64,000 nucleotides of DNA from Phoronis australis (lineage: Eukaryota; Phoronida; Phoronidae), in NCBI GenBank assembly GCA_002633005.1, contig NMRA01000044.1, positions 400,594 to 464,593 on the forward strand, read 5' to 3'. The notes under the pieces were generated by a model. That model was not told the DNA's origin, ran no database searches, and was given only the letters and a program-made list of their open reading frames with translations. Of the stretch, positions 1 through 12,206 are shown piece by piece. Positions within the stretch are counted from its first letter, which is position 1; every line of letters starts with the position of its first letter. A program made the position numbers and the translations under genes.

Positions 1-153
1 TGAAAGATTTAGAGAAGCAGTGTGATGCCCATTATTCAGAGGAGAAAACTGGTTCTCATACAACACTTAACAACCCAACATTCCAAAACTTGACTGAGAA
101 TAGTGATCTTAACCAATGATTGTATAATTACAAGGGTCAAGCATTGGCCTCAC

Positions 154-241
154 CTTGATAACAACGTCAAAGAAACCCTTCAAATTGGGGGCACTGACAG
201 GTGTATACTGGCGAGTGATTACCCGTCCATTAACTTCAGCT
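154..241 (-). CDS. CYB5RL: NADH-cytochrome b5 reductase-like, coding exon 3 (gene continues off the left edge)
   Basis: Completes codon 112 (Lys) and encodes residues 113–141 (88 nt). It carries RQYTPVS at 122–128, the RxY[ST]-x-[ST] motif that binds FAD phosphate and flavin in the family. GFFDVVIK follows at 134–141, equivalent to the conserved G-[FY]-[FL]-[DE]-[VL]-[LV]-[IV]-K strand. The acceptor is TTTTCAG (AG at 243–242) and the donor is AAG|GTGAGG (GT at 153–152); it leaves in phase 0. The NADH-binding half of the protein must lie to the left of position 1. An open frame reads through both splice sites (109–315), but the flanking residues lose similarity to the family, so I keep the exon to the splice boundaries. 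Confidence 0.85.
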
Positions 242-1247
242 CTGAAAAGTAACATGTCTTTAAAGCATGCATTTAGACCATGTTTGCATTTAACTCGAAA
301 TGTTGCGAGGAGCATTTGATGAAACCGTAGCAGTGAAAGCTTGAATGCGAAGAATTTTGTGAAAGTCTGTCAACTAAACATTTTCTTACCACTTCCCTAA
401 CAATGTAAAAACTACATTCACTCATCCCTTGGATACTTGAACACAATTCTGTGATCTATCAAAGCACATTTGCTTCCTTGATTATTAGGCCATCCATCAA
501 ATTTTCTTCATTTCAACTCACCCTACCCCAACACCACTAATATGGGTGGGGCATCGTGAAAATGATACAGAGAAAGGTAAAAATTCTTAAATTTGAGACA
601 AAAATAATTCCTAAAATTTCAATTTTTCTAATTTTCATAAGCTTACTGCATCGTACACATGCTAAAAATTCCAACAAATGTTTGGTGATAGCAAAACTGT
701 TCAAACTGGATAGTTATTTTTGCTGAAAAAATTTGACAATAAAATTTCAATCATTTGTCATATTGTGTCCCAAACCGAGACAAAGTGTACAATGAAAGCA
801 TTCCAAGACCTGGTGCAGGGACCTTATACTTCGATTCTAAATTGGAATTATTTTTGGAATTTTCCATTCTACACTTGAGTGAACTCAAGATAAGTGTTTA
901 TTATTCTATGCTTGAGTACATAATGACTTACGCGGATAATTTTTAGTCCTAGTTTGCAGAAGATAAACCCGACATTGAGGCTAAAAGTTCGAGTTTGAAC
1001 TCGAAATTTCGAGTTTTTACACGAATTTGTAGCACGAATATAAGGGTGCAAACTTGGACTAGAAACTCATATGCGTAAACTATAATGTATTTGAGCACCA
1101 TCTAATAACCACTTATCTCGAGTTCGCACAAAAGTAGCATAGAAATTGCCAAAAACAATTTCGATTTTTTTCGAGTACAAAGATTAGATTCTGACCCAGG
1201 TCCTGGCAGCTCCATCTACAAATGTGATATATTGTAAAAGCACTTAC
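242..1247 (-). other. CYB5RL intron 2
   Basis: Intron between coding exons 2 and 3, with GT at 1247–1246 and AG at 243–242. It is AT-rich, holds only short chance ORFs, and shows no repeat copy that I could match elsewhere in the window. Confidence 0.75.
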
Positions 1248-1381
1248 TTTAGGATAATGTGCTGGCCAATGTCCAACCCTATAATGCCATTGTCTGGAAC
1301 ATGGAATCGGTAGAGGAACGTATCATCCGTGACTTGAGTAACAGCTTCAATTCTAAATAGACGATAGTGCGTCTGTTGCAA
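1248..1381 (-). CDS. CYB5RL: NADH-cytochrome b5 reductase-like, coding exon 2
   Basis: Residues 68–111 plus two bases of codon 112 (134 nt). It encodes the first strands of the FAD-binding FR-type beta barrel: YRLFRIEAVTQVTDDTFLYR, then FHVPDNG, then GLDIGQHIIL. The G-x-x-x-GQH-hydrophobic signature is typical of the cytochrome b5 reductase/ferredoxin reductase fold. The acceptor is TTTCAG (AG at 1383–1382) and the donor is AAA|GTAAGTG (GT at 1247–1246), a near-consensus site. The exon enters in phase 0 and leaves in phase 2, matching both neighbours. The exon is too short to appear as a long ORF and was found by reading the splice sites. Confidence 0.85.
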
Positions 1382-2302
1382 CTGAAATAGTATCACATGT
1401 TTGAAATATTTCAATATTATCGTAGAAAAATCAAAGAAAAAATGGAACCAGTATTAACTTTAAACACCAACCAAGTATTGAAACCTCTCCACCAACAGGA
1501 CAAAATGAGAACAGTGATCCAGCATTCAAAATCTCAAGATGAGCATCATTTCATAACTGCTAAATTAAAAAATTGGACATACAACAAATGGTTCTGTGCT
1601 GAGCGTACTACTCTGCTGCAAATGCTCGAGATTTTGTCAAATGATGTTAAAAGGCGCCTGTATAGCACCAACACGGTTAAACTGGTCATTTCGGATATGT
1701 TGTGTCCATGATTAAAAACACAGTAATTTTACAGATTGATGTTACCATATAATTCATTGTTGCGTACTAGTGTTCAGTAGAAGAAAATGTAAAAGTATCA
1801 ATATAATTACAACTTAAAGATACCGCAAACTTGCGTTCTGTCAAAGAAACAGACTTTCGATTTAATCAGTCCTCTTATGAAACTGTTTAGACATAATTCC
1901 TTAANTTAGCAGTAATAAGGCTTAGCGCGACGACGTATTTTGATAGAAATTCCATCTTTTACCAGTTGTTTACATGCAGACAGCCACGCATGCGCAATTC
2001 AATCACCACTAGTACAGCAGCGACACCGCGAGGAGAATTCTCCGAATAGCCCCATTTCATGACCGAGTAATCTAAATCAAATACTTCATTTTATGACAAA
2101 AGGTGGGTTTGTTATACATATGTGGTCCCGATGGCTGTGGCTAGAGTGTGTGCGCAGTTAGCAGAAGATCCTGGGTTTGAGTCTCAGTCAGGGGCAGAGA
2201 TTTTTCAGACTTATGTTAATTAGGTCACGTGATGTGGCCAACACGTGGCGTGAAAACCACTTAAAATGTTTGTGAAAGGTGAGTTTATAGCAACTTTAAT
2301 AC
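1382..2302 (-). other. CYB5RL intron 1
   Basis: Intron between coding exons 1 and 2. It contains a tRNA-like SINE (about 2127–2260), an unresolved base at 1905, and a CpG-richer patch around 1920–2040 with a GCATGCGCA motif resembling an NRF1 site. The 104-codon plus-strand ORF at 1397–1711 is low complexity, overlaps the exon flank and resembles no family I know; I treat it as chance. Confidence 0.7.
2127..2260 (+). repeat. tRNA-derived SINE (decayed)
   Basis: Has an RNA polymerase III internal promoter in the right order and spacing: an A-box-like TGGCTAGAGTG (2138–2148) and a B-box-like GGGTTTGAGTC (2173–2183). These sit inside a tRNA-like body starting near GTCCCGATGG and followed by GTCAGGGGCA. 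A non-tRNA tail follows. The 5′ acceptor sequence does not pair convincingly with the 3′ side, so this is a SINE head rather than a functional tRNA gene. The outer limits are approximate. Confidence 0.55.
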
Positions 2303-2503
2303 CTGACTAACACATAAGGCACGTGACACCACTTCCCCAGCTCGAATCTTGTCACACGCCAGTCTCCATTTCTTCAGACTGTCCTTGTAGATGTCAAACA
2401 CACACTGCACACAGCCATTACCACAACAGTCACTGTCTAGAGGCTCTTCAGGTTTTGGAGGAAATTCATGCCTATCCTCAATATTTGCTTCGGCCGGTGT
2501 CAT
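2303..2503 (-). CDS. CYB5RL: NADH-cytochrome b5 reductase-like, coding exon 1
   Basis: First coding exon of a predicted flavoprotein reductase, residues 1–67. It holds the oxidoreductase-like N-terminal motif: a proline/acid-rich lead (PPKPEEPLDSD, residues 15–25) followed by CCGNGCVQCVFDIY at 26–39, with cysteines C26, C27, C31 and C34. This motif precedes the reductase domain in animal CYB5RL proteins; its function is not established. The start is ATG at 2503–2501: an A stands at -3 and an in-frame TAG lies at 2527–2525, so translation cannot begin further upstream within this exon. The exon ends in CAG followed by donor GTATTA (GT at 2302–2301), leaving phase 0. Exon 2 at 1381 opens in that same phase and continues the family alignment, which is the best support for the model. 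No 5′ UTR boundary is visible. Confidence 0.85.
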
Positions 2504-4317
2504 TTTCTTAATCAATATTCGCAACTATATAAATATGCAAGCTTCACAGTGCCAACTGAGTCCGTTATGACAAGAATGCTGCCAAATGGAAAGCAATCAA
2601 GAACTGCAGCCGTGTCATGAAATGATCTCAGACATATGAGCAATTACCATGTAATAATCTGAGTATATGAAAATGAGTCCCCTTTACGCAACAGATAACC
2701 AAAACTTCTTAAAAGCATTTCCTGAAAACACTATGCATTATTCGAAGCTATTTCAAAAATCAAGCCAACAGACTGTCAATCAACATCTGATGTTATCGTT
2801 CGACTGGCGAGGTTGTGGCTTTGTCATATCCATGTTCATTTCATACATGAGACAAGTCCACCATGAAAACCCTTCTTCTGCTGTAGTTTTTGATGGCTGA
2901 CAACAGGTGTCAGTTGCTTCAGCTTTGCGTTTCTTGCAATGATTTTGTTGTTCAAGTTTTTTGCAGCGTTCAGTTACATTACCTGCAAGAAGAAGGTAAG
3001 TCATAACTACATGGTTTTAACAAAAATTTTCTTCATCACATAGTTAAATGAGCCTTGTTGTTTGCAAGTAGGCACAGCCTTTTGAAGTTGAATGATTTAA
3101 CCAAACAATGACTTCAAAAAAGAGCCTCCTGACCACAGTATAGTCTGCCCCTCAATCATCAAGTAGGAGCACCGCCCGCTAGAACTTATAGACCTAATTT
3201 TTGAAATTTTTAAGTTTATCTGAGCAATTCATTAAATTGAGACAATGACAATCTACATTAATTCATTAAATTAAGATGAAAACACTCTAGGGATTGCAGT
3301 GCCAAATTAGCAGGTATAGTTTAAAAATTGAGTCAGAGACCATAGTGCGTGAACCACCAACTCTGTATATTCTAAATTCTGTGACCTTGCACACAAGCTG
3401 TAACCAACACCATTGGTCATATCATCACTATTGGCATTTTATGTAATATACACATTTTACTTCTGACAAGTAGGCCTATGCCGTCTGCTCACAAAGCGAA
3501 AGCTGAGATGAGCAATGGAAGAGCCAGTGGTGCCTCCAATAAAAATTTCATAGGGAAATATTGCAGTTGTCAATCTGTTGTCCATAATCTATGTTGCATT
3601 GCAGCAATTGAAAAGAACTTAAAAATTACACATGCATTGACGAACAAAGTTGGTACAACCATGGTGTAACCACAGACTGTTGGCCTGATTTTGCAGAGGT
3701 AATAACTGAATAATAGGCCCATTATTTAGTTCTCTAAATCAGGGACCATAGCACCTCACCAGTGCTTAATGGTATTCTGATGGCATCATGTGTGTGAAAT
3801 GACATTTCTAGAATTGGCTTGGTAAAAGTAAAAAAGTAAAACTCAGTGTCAGTGAGTTGGTGAACTGAGAGTATCAAAATCACTCAGATCATCAGACTTG
3901 TCACTTGACATCTGTCACCACTGAACACTTGCTTTGTTCACCAATGGGGCTCTGACCATGGATATCCTTCAATGACATTTTTGACCATGTCTGTTTTATC
4001 AGAGCGCACGAGCTTAGGCCAACAGACACCAACAAAAATGCGCAACCGCCACACAGAACTACAACACAGCTAAACAGAGACCGTAGTTAGCGTCTTTGGC
4101 TAAAGATCATTAATTTCCATAAGCATCTGCCAGATGTCGCTTCCAGAATTAGTCCGTGACAAACAAATAATCTGCTTCTTCTAACTATTGGAGAGACATC
4201 AAGAATAGTACTACATAAAATTGAATGTACCCCCAAGAAAATTTGCGTTAATTACACTTTATTCATTCGAAATTAAAATGAATTGTTACCCAGCATTCTC
4301 CGTGAATGTTTATTTAT

Positions 4318-4630
4318 TCAAAATGGCCGCGCAAGGTAGGTTGCTGTCAAACATGTTGCAATATTGCAATATTGTCCCGTTTCCTCGTTACTATGTTAGA
4401 TAAATCTATGCTAGAAGGTCAAGGTTTTTATACAGGTTTGACAACTTTTTGGTTTTCCGGCTGTGTCGGATTTTAAAAAAAGTTTTTTACTTTTTGTTTG
4501 ACGTCTGCTACGAAACCGAGGGAAAACAATCCCCCGGCCCGGGATGGGTGTTCCCATAGATTTCGACCGTGCGTAAACATTTAATCAGTGACTCGAAACC
4601 TTTCAACTAGACGACGTAGCAATGTTATGT
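4318..4630 (+). promoter_or_regulatory. Candidate promoter / first-exon zone
   Basis: CAAAATGGCCGCGC at 4320–4332 resembles a YY1 element of the kind that spans the start codon in TATA-less promoters. It reads as a short ATG-GCC-GCG-CAA opening followed directly by a donor-like CAAG|GTAGGT (GT at 4336–4337). The next 300 bases (about 4440–4630) are richer in CpG than the surroundings. Being between the two divergent genes, it could serve as the FNDC3 5′ exon or as a shared promoter. No transcript evidence is available, and the donor match plus YY1-like motif could be chance. Confidence 0.25.
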
Positions 4631-5039
4631 ATTTATGGGCTTCGATTTATGTCAGAAACTTTCAGTTTTCCATCTGAACTAGGTTCAGACGAGACCATAT
4701 GCGATGTTTTTGTGACATTTAAGTGGTCTTTAAAATTTAAAATGACAGTTCAGCATAATTAAGGCAGTAGGGTCATTTGTTGTTGCACATCTCATAGGTT
4801 GTAAATGTCAAATTTTCTGACCTTTGTTTGTTAAATTAAATGACTGACACCACTGGCCATGTGAGCTGTGTAGAAAATCACATGTGTACAGCGGGTATCA
4901 CACACAGGTCGCTGATCAGTGATGTGAGTGTTGAGCAACTGCCACTTGGCAGTGATTTAGAGAGGCTTTTTACGACTGTATGTCATGCCTTGAACTGGAA
5001 ATTTACAACAGCTGTTTAATTTGTAAAATCACGTCAACA

Positions 5040-5115
5040 TTAGTATTTCTCGCTGTCATGGCCGGCAATTGATCCCACAACCCTGGCTTATGAGTTTAAT
5101 GCCTTCACATTTTGC
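5040..5115 (-). repeat. Possible tRNA-derived SINE fragment
   Basis: On the minus strand, AAGGCATTAAACTCATAAG followed by GGTTGTGGGATCAATTGCC resembles the anticodon arm and T-arm/B-box of a tRNA. The B-box-like part is complementary to 5066–5082. The A-box side (TTTTGCAGG region) is weak. It may be a decayed SINE head or a chance match. Confidence 0.3.
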
Positions 5116-5451
5116 AGGTTTAATCGTGTATGGAAATTATAGAGTTGTGTCCTGCGTGGGCGTGGGTGTTGTATTTTATGTTGTTTTCATCTTCTTACTT
5201 TTATCTTTGGTGTACTAAAAGTCTATAGACGAACTTCAAATTATGTTGGTCCAGAAATTTTGGAGGTGATGGTTTTTTGATTTCACATAATGGTTGCAGA
5301 TCTGACCTCAATCCAAAACTTTCGAGATTACCAGCTGCCAAGTTTTGTAAGATATTCATTATTTTTGTGCTCAACATTTGTCAATTGGCTTATAGTGTCT
5401 AGTCCATTCAGTGTTTTCTGATAATTTAGCCTACAAAGTAATCTGAAAAGC

Positions 5452-5590
5452 AGGGCCCTTGATGCCTTGATTTTTAGGGTTGAATATTGGCCCCATTCTC
5501 CTTTGAAAAATATTAAACGTCACGCAAATTTCCCTTCATATGGCCCAGAAAAAACCTTCCAATCATTAAAATCTCCCCACCAGTTTTACA
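5452..5590. repeat. Dispersed repeat fragment, CAGGGCCCTTGATG family
   Basis: Starts CAGGGCCCTTGATGCCTTGA and runs on with GAATATTGGCCCCATTCTCC. The opening recurs near 10,073 (CCCTCGATGCCTTGATTTTA). The later part is matched, with divergence, at about 40,035–40,110 (GAATATCGGCCCTAGTCCCC). CAGGG ends suggest a hAT-like non-autonomous element, but I found no clean opposite end or target duplication. Confidence 0.4.
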
Positions 5591-8500
5591 AATGCAGATG
5601 TTTTACACATTTAGCATCTTAACCGTTCTGGTATTCATGACATACATGCTGTATTTTCTGTGCCACAGAAGATAATCACGTTTGATTTGTTTTTCATTTT
5701 CAAAGGACTAAACATTGTCGTGATTGTTTGCAATTTCTCGAAACATTGTTTGATGGTAAAGAACTTTTGAAATAATGCTGTCTTGGATAAATGATGCCAT
5801 TTATACTTTTTTAAAAAATGAAAAAATAAAATTCTACCTGCTTGGCTTATTGTGTCCTTTGTGACATTCTACTGCAGGTAATTGTTAATGAGCAATTATG
5901 GAGTAGTTTGTCTCTGCTATAATGATAATATTGCTGCTTGGACCTGTTTTTATTGAGTACGGTAATTACTACATTCCAAAAATACTTTAGATTAAGAGAT
6001 TTCGTTAGGAGAATACTTATCAAGTTTTTTGAAACACTTTGAATGTCTGATTTCTTGACAGCGAATGAGTTTACCACATCTAGGTTTTGTACCATTTTCC
6101 TGTGAGCAGCTGTGCGTTTGTCTTAAACTCATGAGGAAAGTTACATGTCTGAATTGGCCTATTGATGAGGACATGTGAATTCAAGTTTTAATCAACTGAA
6201 GTGCCCAGTGTTTGAAAGTGCAAGTTGGTAATGCAAAACCACAAAGTACCCAATTGTAGCTCTTGATATATCTGTTAATCAAAAACTGGGAAAGTGCACT
6301 GTGGCCTGAACACTAAGGCATGAAGCTGAGAATGTTTGTTGTGTGCCAAGTCATCATATTGATGGTGTTAATCTTGGATGTATGGTGAAAAGACACATGG
6401 CAGTGACTAGGTTAGGTCTGTTATTTTTTTGTACTTAGGTAGAGCGGGAAAATGTATAATGTATGGGAATCTTATCTTAATTTGGTCATTTGATGTTTTT
6501 CTAAAACTGAAAAGTGTACAGAGAAACAAATTTATACAGGCATATTCCTGACCAGAACGTGTGTTCTTTGGGCACACCTGATAATAAAAAGTGCATATTT
6601 TCAAAAAAGTTGTGCCTAGCAAAATTAGTATTTATGAAAGTGGTAACATATGAAACAGAAACCCAAGGGCAATCGAAATAAGAACAGTCATGTTTTACCC
6701 GACTGGCTGTAAGTTGACTGCATCGTGGGGCGCGCACTGGTGCAATGTACTTGCGTCCGTATTATTTTTGTATATGCCAAAGGCGCAAAAGCGTAGTCCA
6801 GGATTATCCCTGTTTATATGTCAAAAACAAATTTGTAAATGCACATAACTGGGGTTTCACTTGTCTTGTGTTCTAGTTAAGTGACCCATTTACTTGACAT
6901 TTTCCTGTTTAAAATTAGTATGTAGTGCATGCTTATATCTTATCTGCCCTTTAGGTAAACATGTAACAATTGAATGTAACATACTTGTAGATCTCTGTAT
7001 TAGTGACAATGTCCCATCATTGACCTGGTCTGCCAGTCTGTAAATGTCATGGGAGAACAAATGCACTCGTGTTAAGAATGGATCTTGTTTTAGGATAGCA
7101 TTTGCCGGTCTGTCTTTGAATATTCCCATTCACTTGTGTTTGTTGAGATTGTAGTCGCGTACAAACATTTCTGAAAATCAGTGTCCATTTTTTTGGACCA
7201 TTGTGTTATTGTTTTTTCTCTTGCTTTGATTGTCTATACTGATGATGTTTGCAAATTGACCACTTGTTTGGAAGTTGTCATAGTGTTTACAAGTTGACAA
7301 TTGTTGAAAAGTGCTGTGTCTGTGGAGGCTCTGGTTTTTCTTTGTCAAATATAGTGAAATTCCTTTTTTCCTTTTTGTAAATTACAAAATTCCTTTGACT
7401 ACTTCAAAGTGGTAAGAGAATTCCAGGCTATTTCCCTGAATTACGTCACTGCTACGTTTTACCCATAACTTGCAGCATGCCGTGTTTTGTGTTTGTCAAA
7501 ACCGGGAAAAAGAACAGCACCCCCTTCAGAAAAAATGAATTGCCTGAAATGTCCAATTCGAAACGACCATAAATTGATTTGTGGCCAGAAACATGGAATT
7601 TGTTGAATTTTATTCTTGATTAAAAAACAAAGATATTGGAATTATGGTATCTAACTGCTGATCTATGTGAATTCTGGTCGATGCCTCTAATTCTGTAAAG
7701 AAGTCAGGTTCCGTGAATTCCACTAGTTATCCATTACGTGGAAAATAAGGGTGTCTATACTTTCGGATTTCCAGTTGACCATGTATTATAGTTGTTATTT
7801 CCTTATCCCATTTGGTTGTAGCCGCTGTTGTTTTCGTCTGTGTGAACCCTGCATTTTTACCTATATGATACTTTCCTGATGTATCGTAGATGCCTCAACT
7901 GTTTTTTTTCATTGGTCTCAACTTCCTTCTTGTTCTGACACATGTGTTTAAGTTCACACCTTGCTAATTCCTGGAGATTTTCCTTGAGTCAACTATCAGC
8001 TGAATTCACCCACTGACCCCTTGTCTTATGATTTGGAGTTGTTGCACTTAGCTTGTGGCCACTGCTGTGGTATGCCAAGAATGCAACTCTATGTTTAACC
8101 CAAACCTTGTTGACTGGGACCAATCTGGGCTGTGACCCCCCAGCTCCTTCTCATTGGCTGGGCTGAAAATTAGCTCTGACCCTGACCCATTGTCATTGGC
8201 TGGGGCATGTCTGACCCCTGAGCAGATCTGGGGATGAATGTGTTCTCTGGTCTCTTTCTTTTGTCCTGATACAAGTAAAGATAGCTTCTTCATTCATACT
8301 AAACTGTCTATAAATAAATGGTGACTTTAAGCTATGGTGATCATTAACCCTGTTTGATTATGTTTATTTTTATATTACCGCTATTGCTACAGAAGCAGGT
8401 TTTAGGGGGCTGGAACACAACCAACAAAAAGCTACTGGCACACCATTTTTAAAGGGTACACAGACTTTAATCCTTGAAAACCTACACTTGTGGCCGCCTG

Positions 8501-9496
8501 CCTTTCAACACCCTAGATTCCCAGGTGTGCAAGTATGAGTAACACTGATTTTTCATGATAACAAAATTTTGAAGAAAGACACGAGTTCAACAAGATTGTC
8601 ATGCTCAGACAAATATGGATTGGCAATGGTTGTTTTTTTCCAGGATAAATTCAGATTTTAGATGCACATGAACTGTTAAGTCACCCACTTTCTAACAGTG
8701 CTTCATTCTGGATGTTGGTGGGTTTCTCGTGCAAGCCCATGCTCCAAGAGCTTGTTGACAAACAGAGTTGTTCGTTGTCTTTCCGTCAAGGTTTAGTACA
8801 TACCTGTCGAATCCAAATGTGAACTGTTCATGAAACTGAAAATATTGCATCCAGCAAAGGGTATTTTTAGTGTACAACATTGGTATGATACAGGGGGGAA
8901 CTCAAAATTCAGTGTTGCATGTAAAGCAAGGGACCTTTCAATAGAAACGATCAATCGCACAGGTCCTTCGTGGCACGAATGTCCCAATGCCGATGAAGTC
9001 ATCTACTGACTCTGACTATTCAGATGTCAAAAATATGAGACCACCTAATGAATTGAATATTGAGTCGCCCGTTGATGTAAGATTTTTTGTACTGGTTTCT
9101 AGTTGCAAATAATATAGTTTGCACGGTGCCAGGTGATGCGCCAGATGCGGTAATGTATGCGAATTCTCAGCACTGTCCTGGTTAGTGTGACGCTTTGTTT
9201 CAGCTCCACAAACATTCAGATCCTGGTCGTGGAATATGAACAGAACTCGAACCATACATGTACAGAACCACATGGTTTTAGTATTTCCTGGTGTTCATGT
9301 CAAATTCGGGATATTTTTTCTCTGTCGCTTTTGTGTGGGTGCCTTATTGCTTGATGTTCTTTTTTATGTGGCAAGCTGGTGGTTGTTTATGATTTCTCGT
9401 TTGTTAACACGTGTTGATTTATCTTGCCTGTATTTGCTTTGACGGGCAGGAGTCAAATCTAGTGATATTGAAAGAGATTTTTAATTTACTTTTCAG

Positions 9497-9529
9497 TTGG
9501 ATAGTTATTATGTTTCTACCTGTTAACCA
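9497..9529 (+). other. FNDC3 5′ UTR part of the first coding exon
   Basis: A pyrimidine-rich tract ending TTACTTTTCAG (AG at 9495–9496) looks like a 3′ splice site 33 bases upstream of the ATG, implying at least one non-coding exon further upstream. An in-frame TAA at 9524–9526 closes the reading frame just before the start codon. Confidence 0.5.
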
Positions 9530-9893
9530 ATGGCTGATCAGAGTTGCACAATGAAAAACACTATCAAGGTCACTACTAGTAACGGATCGTCGGTTGGCTG
9601 CAGCCAACAGAATGGACGCCACAGCCCAACGGGCGGTGCTTCTGATAAGGAGACATCCAATGGTGGTTGCTTACTGGCACCGGTCCCCGCAGTCGGTGTG
9701 GTTGCGCCTTTCAACGCCAGTCCCGTGTACAGCGAAGGGATGCTGGCTGGCAGCGATCAGCGGTCGGTGTCCCCGAGCTCACGTGGCAGTAGCCCGCAGA
9801 GTGCCGCCAACGCGCCGCATGTTGTTCACGTGCATGTGCAGCCGGGCGAAACGTTCACAGTGCGCATGGGCGAACAGATGCAGCGCATACCAG
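9530..9893 (+). CDS. FNDC3: Fibronectin type III domain-containing protein 3, coding exon 1 (N-terminus)
   Basis: Encodes residues 1–121 and the first base of codon 122. Residues 1–95 are low-complexity, rich in Ser, Gly, Asn and Gln, and not conserved. Residues 96–113 contain HVVHVHVQPGETFTVRM, the conserved strand before the proline-rich region in vertebrate FNDC3A and FNDC3B (…V-V-PGETFT[IV]R…). The ATG is preceded by an in-frame TAA at 9524 and followed by G at +4. The donor is CCAG|GTACGTC (GT at 9894–9895), leaving phase 1; the exon at 54,253 enters in that phase and completes Gly122. Vertebrate FNDC3 proteins are large ER/membrane-anchored proteins with about nine FN3 repeats and a C-terminal membrane segment; FNDC3A is needed for spermatid–Sertoli adhesion and FNDC3B affects adipocyte differentiation. 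The exon is clearly more GC-rich than its flanks. I cannot assign it to the A or B paralogue. Confidence 0.88.
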
Positions 9894-12206
9894 GTACGTC
9901 CTGCGTAGATGTGCAGTCTGTGTGTTGTCTTGTGCCGCTGTTGTGCCAGTGTTGACAAGGTCGTTTCAAGGTCATGCTCCTTTCATGGTTTCCCCCTCAT
10001 CATCAAGGGATCGTTTCCCTATGCCCCGTCGCATATATAGGTCTTCATTCAGAAGATATTCTGTATGGTTAGGCCCCTCGATGCCTTGATTTTAAGGTCC
10101 TGGTAGGAAAGCTTTACGTGTACAAAAGATGAACGTTTGCAACATTTTTGAGTAAAATTGATTTTGTGTCATAAAACTTAATGTTGTAAATTGTGAACTT
10201 AGTCCCAGTAAAATGTTCTACAGAAATTATGCCGAACAGTTGTGTGATGGATGGGTGACCTGAAAGTCACTGTAAAGGGGTCACAATTCCAAAGGTCTAA
10301 GTGAGTACCAAAAGTCCAAAAATAGAGTTTATTTTTAGAATTGTCTTTGGGAATGTTACTTTCCAAGAGCTTTACATTTTTTGGAAATGGTGCTTGATGT
10401 TGTCATGTTTTAGTCACTTTGAATCAGATGGTTTTTCCAGAAAAGTTAAGAGATTAGATTTTCCATTCATTTAGGTGTAAGACAGAATGTTAGTGTGCTA
10501 AATAATGTTTTTGTGTGAACAACTTCTACCAACCTCGATAAATACTTCAGTTTTTGTATTCGTGAAAAACAGTGCCTAGATATCTTTTCAGTGCTGTGAT
10601 TTGTCAGCTTGCAGAACTTTTTCAGCTCAAGACCTTCATGGCCATCAATAAAGGTCTTTGAATTGCAATGACGCTAAAAGTTCTACGAATGAACTAATAA
10701 TGCCTTTGAAAAGGTTTTCTGCAATCATGTTATGCACGGCTTATCCATCCTTGTGTGATTGTCGTAACTTGAACCTGCAAATACAGCAGCCTTGTCTTGT
10801 ATCCGGGTGCACCTTGCTGTTTCTCAGAATTCTTAAAATAGCGCCTGATGTCAATTGAGGCTGGTCAGAATATTCTTTAATTTTCTCATTGGCATAACCT
10901 GTTTGTCTGGCAATTTTCAAGTGTCCCCCATGTACAGATCTTGATTGATGATACTTTAGGTTTGTTTTGTTTAAAAGGGCAGGAACCTGGAGTTTTGTAA
11001 CACCGTTTTGTTGCAGGTTGCTCTTGATACTGTTGAGCACTGCTAATTGAAACTGAGGAAATAATTTGTGGCATTTCTGTGGATTCTTTGTTGAGTTCAT
11101 ACAGCCGAAGCTCTAGTTTTCCAATTTTGCTTGGAGCATTGTTGAGCGGACATTTTTCCTGTCTTCCTTACATTGCTTCATTTGTGAATTTCGATGTTTG
11201 CCTTTTGTCGCAAAACACGTTTTTTTCGTCCTGCTGCTGTTTTTTGCTGGATTAATTTGCAGGTGGAACTACTTAAGAAATACCAGGGTTGACTGCCTGG
11301 TGGAGAGCTGATGGATGTGTCTTTCATTTGTCAGCATGTTTTTGTTGTGGGTACCAGTCTGGTTTGCTGTGACCAAAGCCCTTCAGAACAGTGTTATCTG
11401 CAACCAACCTGGGGGAATGATAACACTGGACATGTTGTTCAGATATTCACAACAGTACCACCAGTGGGGTGCAAATGAGTTTGCGCAGCAAACACATGGG
11501 TGCAAATACACCAACACACACCAAACATGTACTTTAAGCCAAAGGAGATGCAATATAACACACTCTGTTCGGAAAACATGAAAGGTTCTGCAAATGTTGC
11601 AGAATGGCTTATAAGTAGATGATGAGAGTTGTCAATGGTGATCCTTGGTTCTTGGTAGAATGCAAATTGTGCTAATTTCATAACACTGTCTGTATTGTTT
11701 AAGTAATTAGCTTATATCTGGACTGATGATCAGGCATTGGTTTGCACTGTACCAAAAAAAAAACACCACATTTAGTAGTCTATAAATGTATTTTTCTGCT
11801 GAAGCTGTTGTGTTATAATCCTGTAGTCCAGAATCATGGTTTATGGATTTTGTGAACGATTCCTAAAATTGTACATACAGCATCCTCCACATCTCGTTGG
11901 CAGTCGTCAAGGATGCTTACTGTTTGTCTTGCTGTTGGTGAGATTATGTCTACAAATGGAATTAGCTCTGTGTTTCTCTGTGCAGGAACACTTCATTGGC
12001 TATAAGGACACTCCCTTCCTGCTTACCGGTGAGGCTTAACGCAGAAATCACAAAGTGGTCTGTTTATGAGAGATAATCAGTCTATTTCGTGAATATCATA
12101 AAACCAGTTCATGATTCGAAGGTACTCCGTGAGCAAAAATTTACCATGCTAATCTGCACACCATGCTTTTGCATTTTGATCATCTTTTCTGTTGATCCAC
12201 AGATGC

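Larger units (their letters stand above)
2504..9496. other. Region between CYB5RL start and FNDC3 first recognised exon
   Basis: Divergently flanked: CYB5RL is read leftward from 2503 and FNDC3 rightward from 9497. It should therefore hold both promoters and any 5′ UTR exons. Only short ORFs are present. A possible minus-strand exon (2780–2982), a CpG-richer patch (4440–4630), a tRNA-like fragment (about 5040–5115) and a CAGGGCCCTTGATG repeat fragment (5452 onward) are noted separately. The rest is AT-rich sequence in which I see nothing supportable. Confidence 0.6.
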
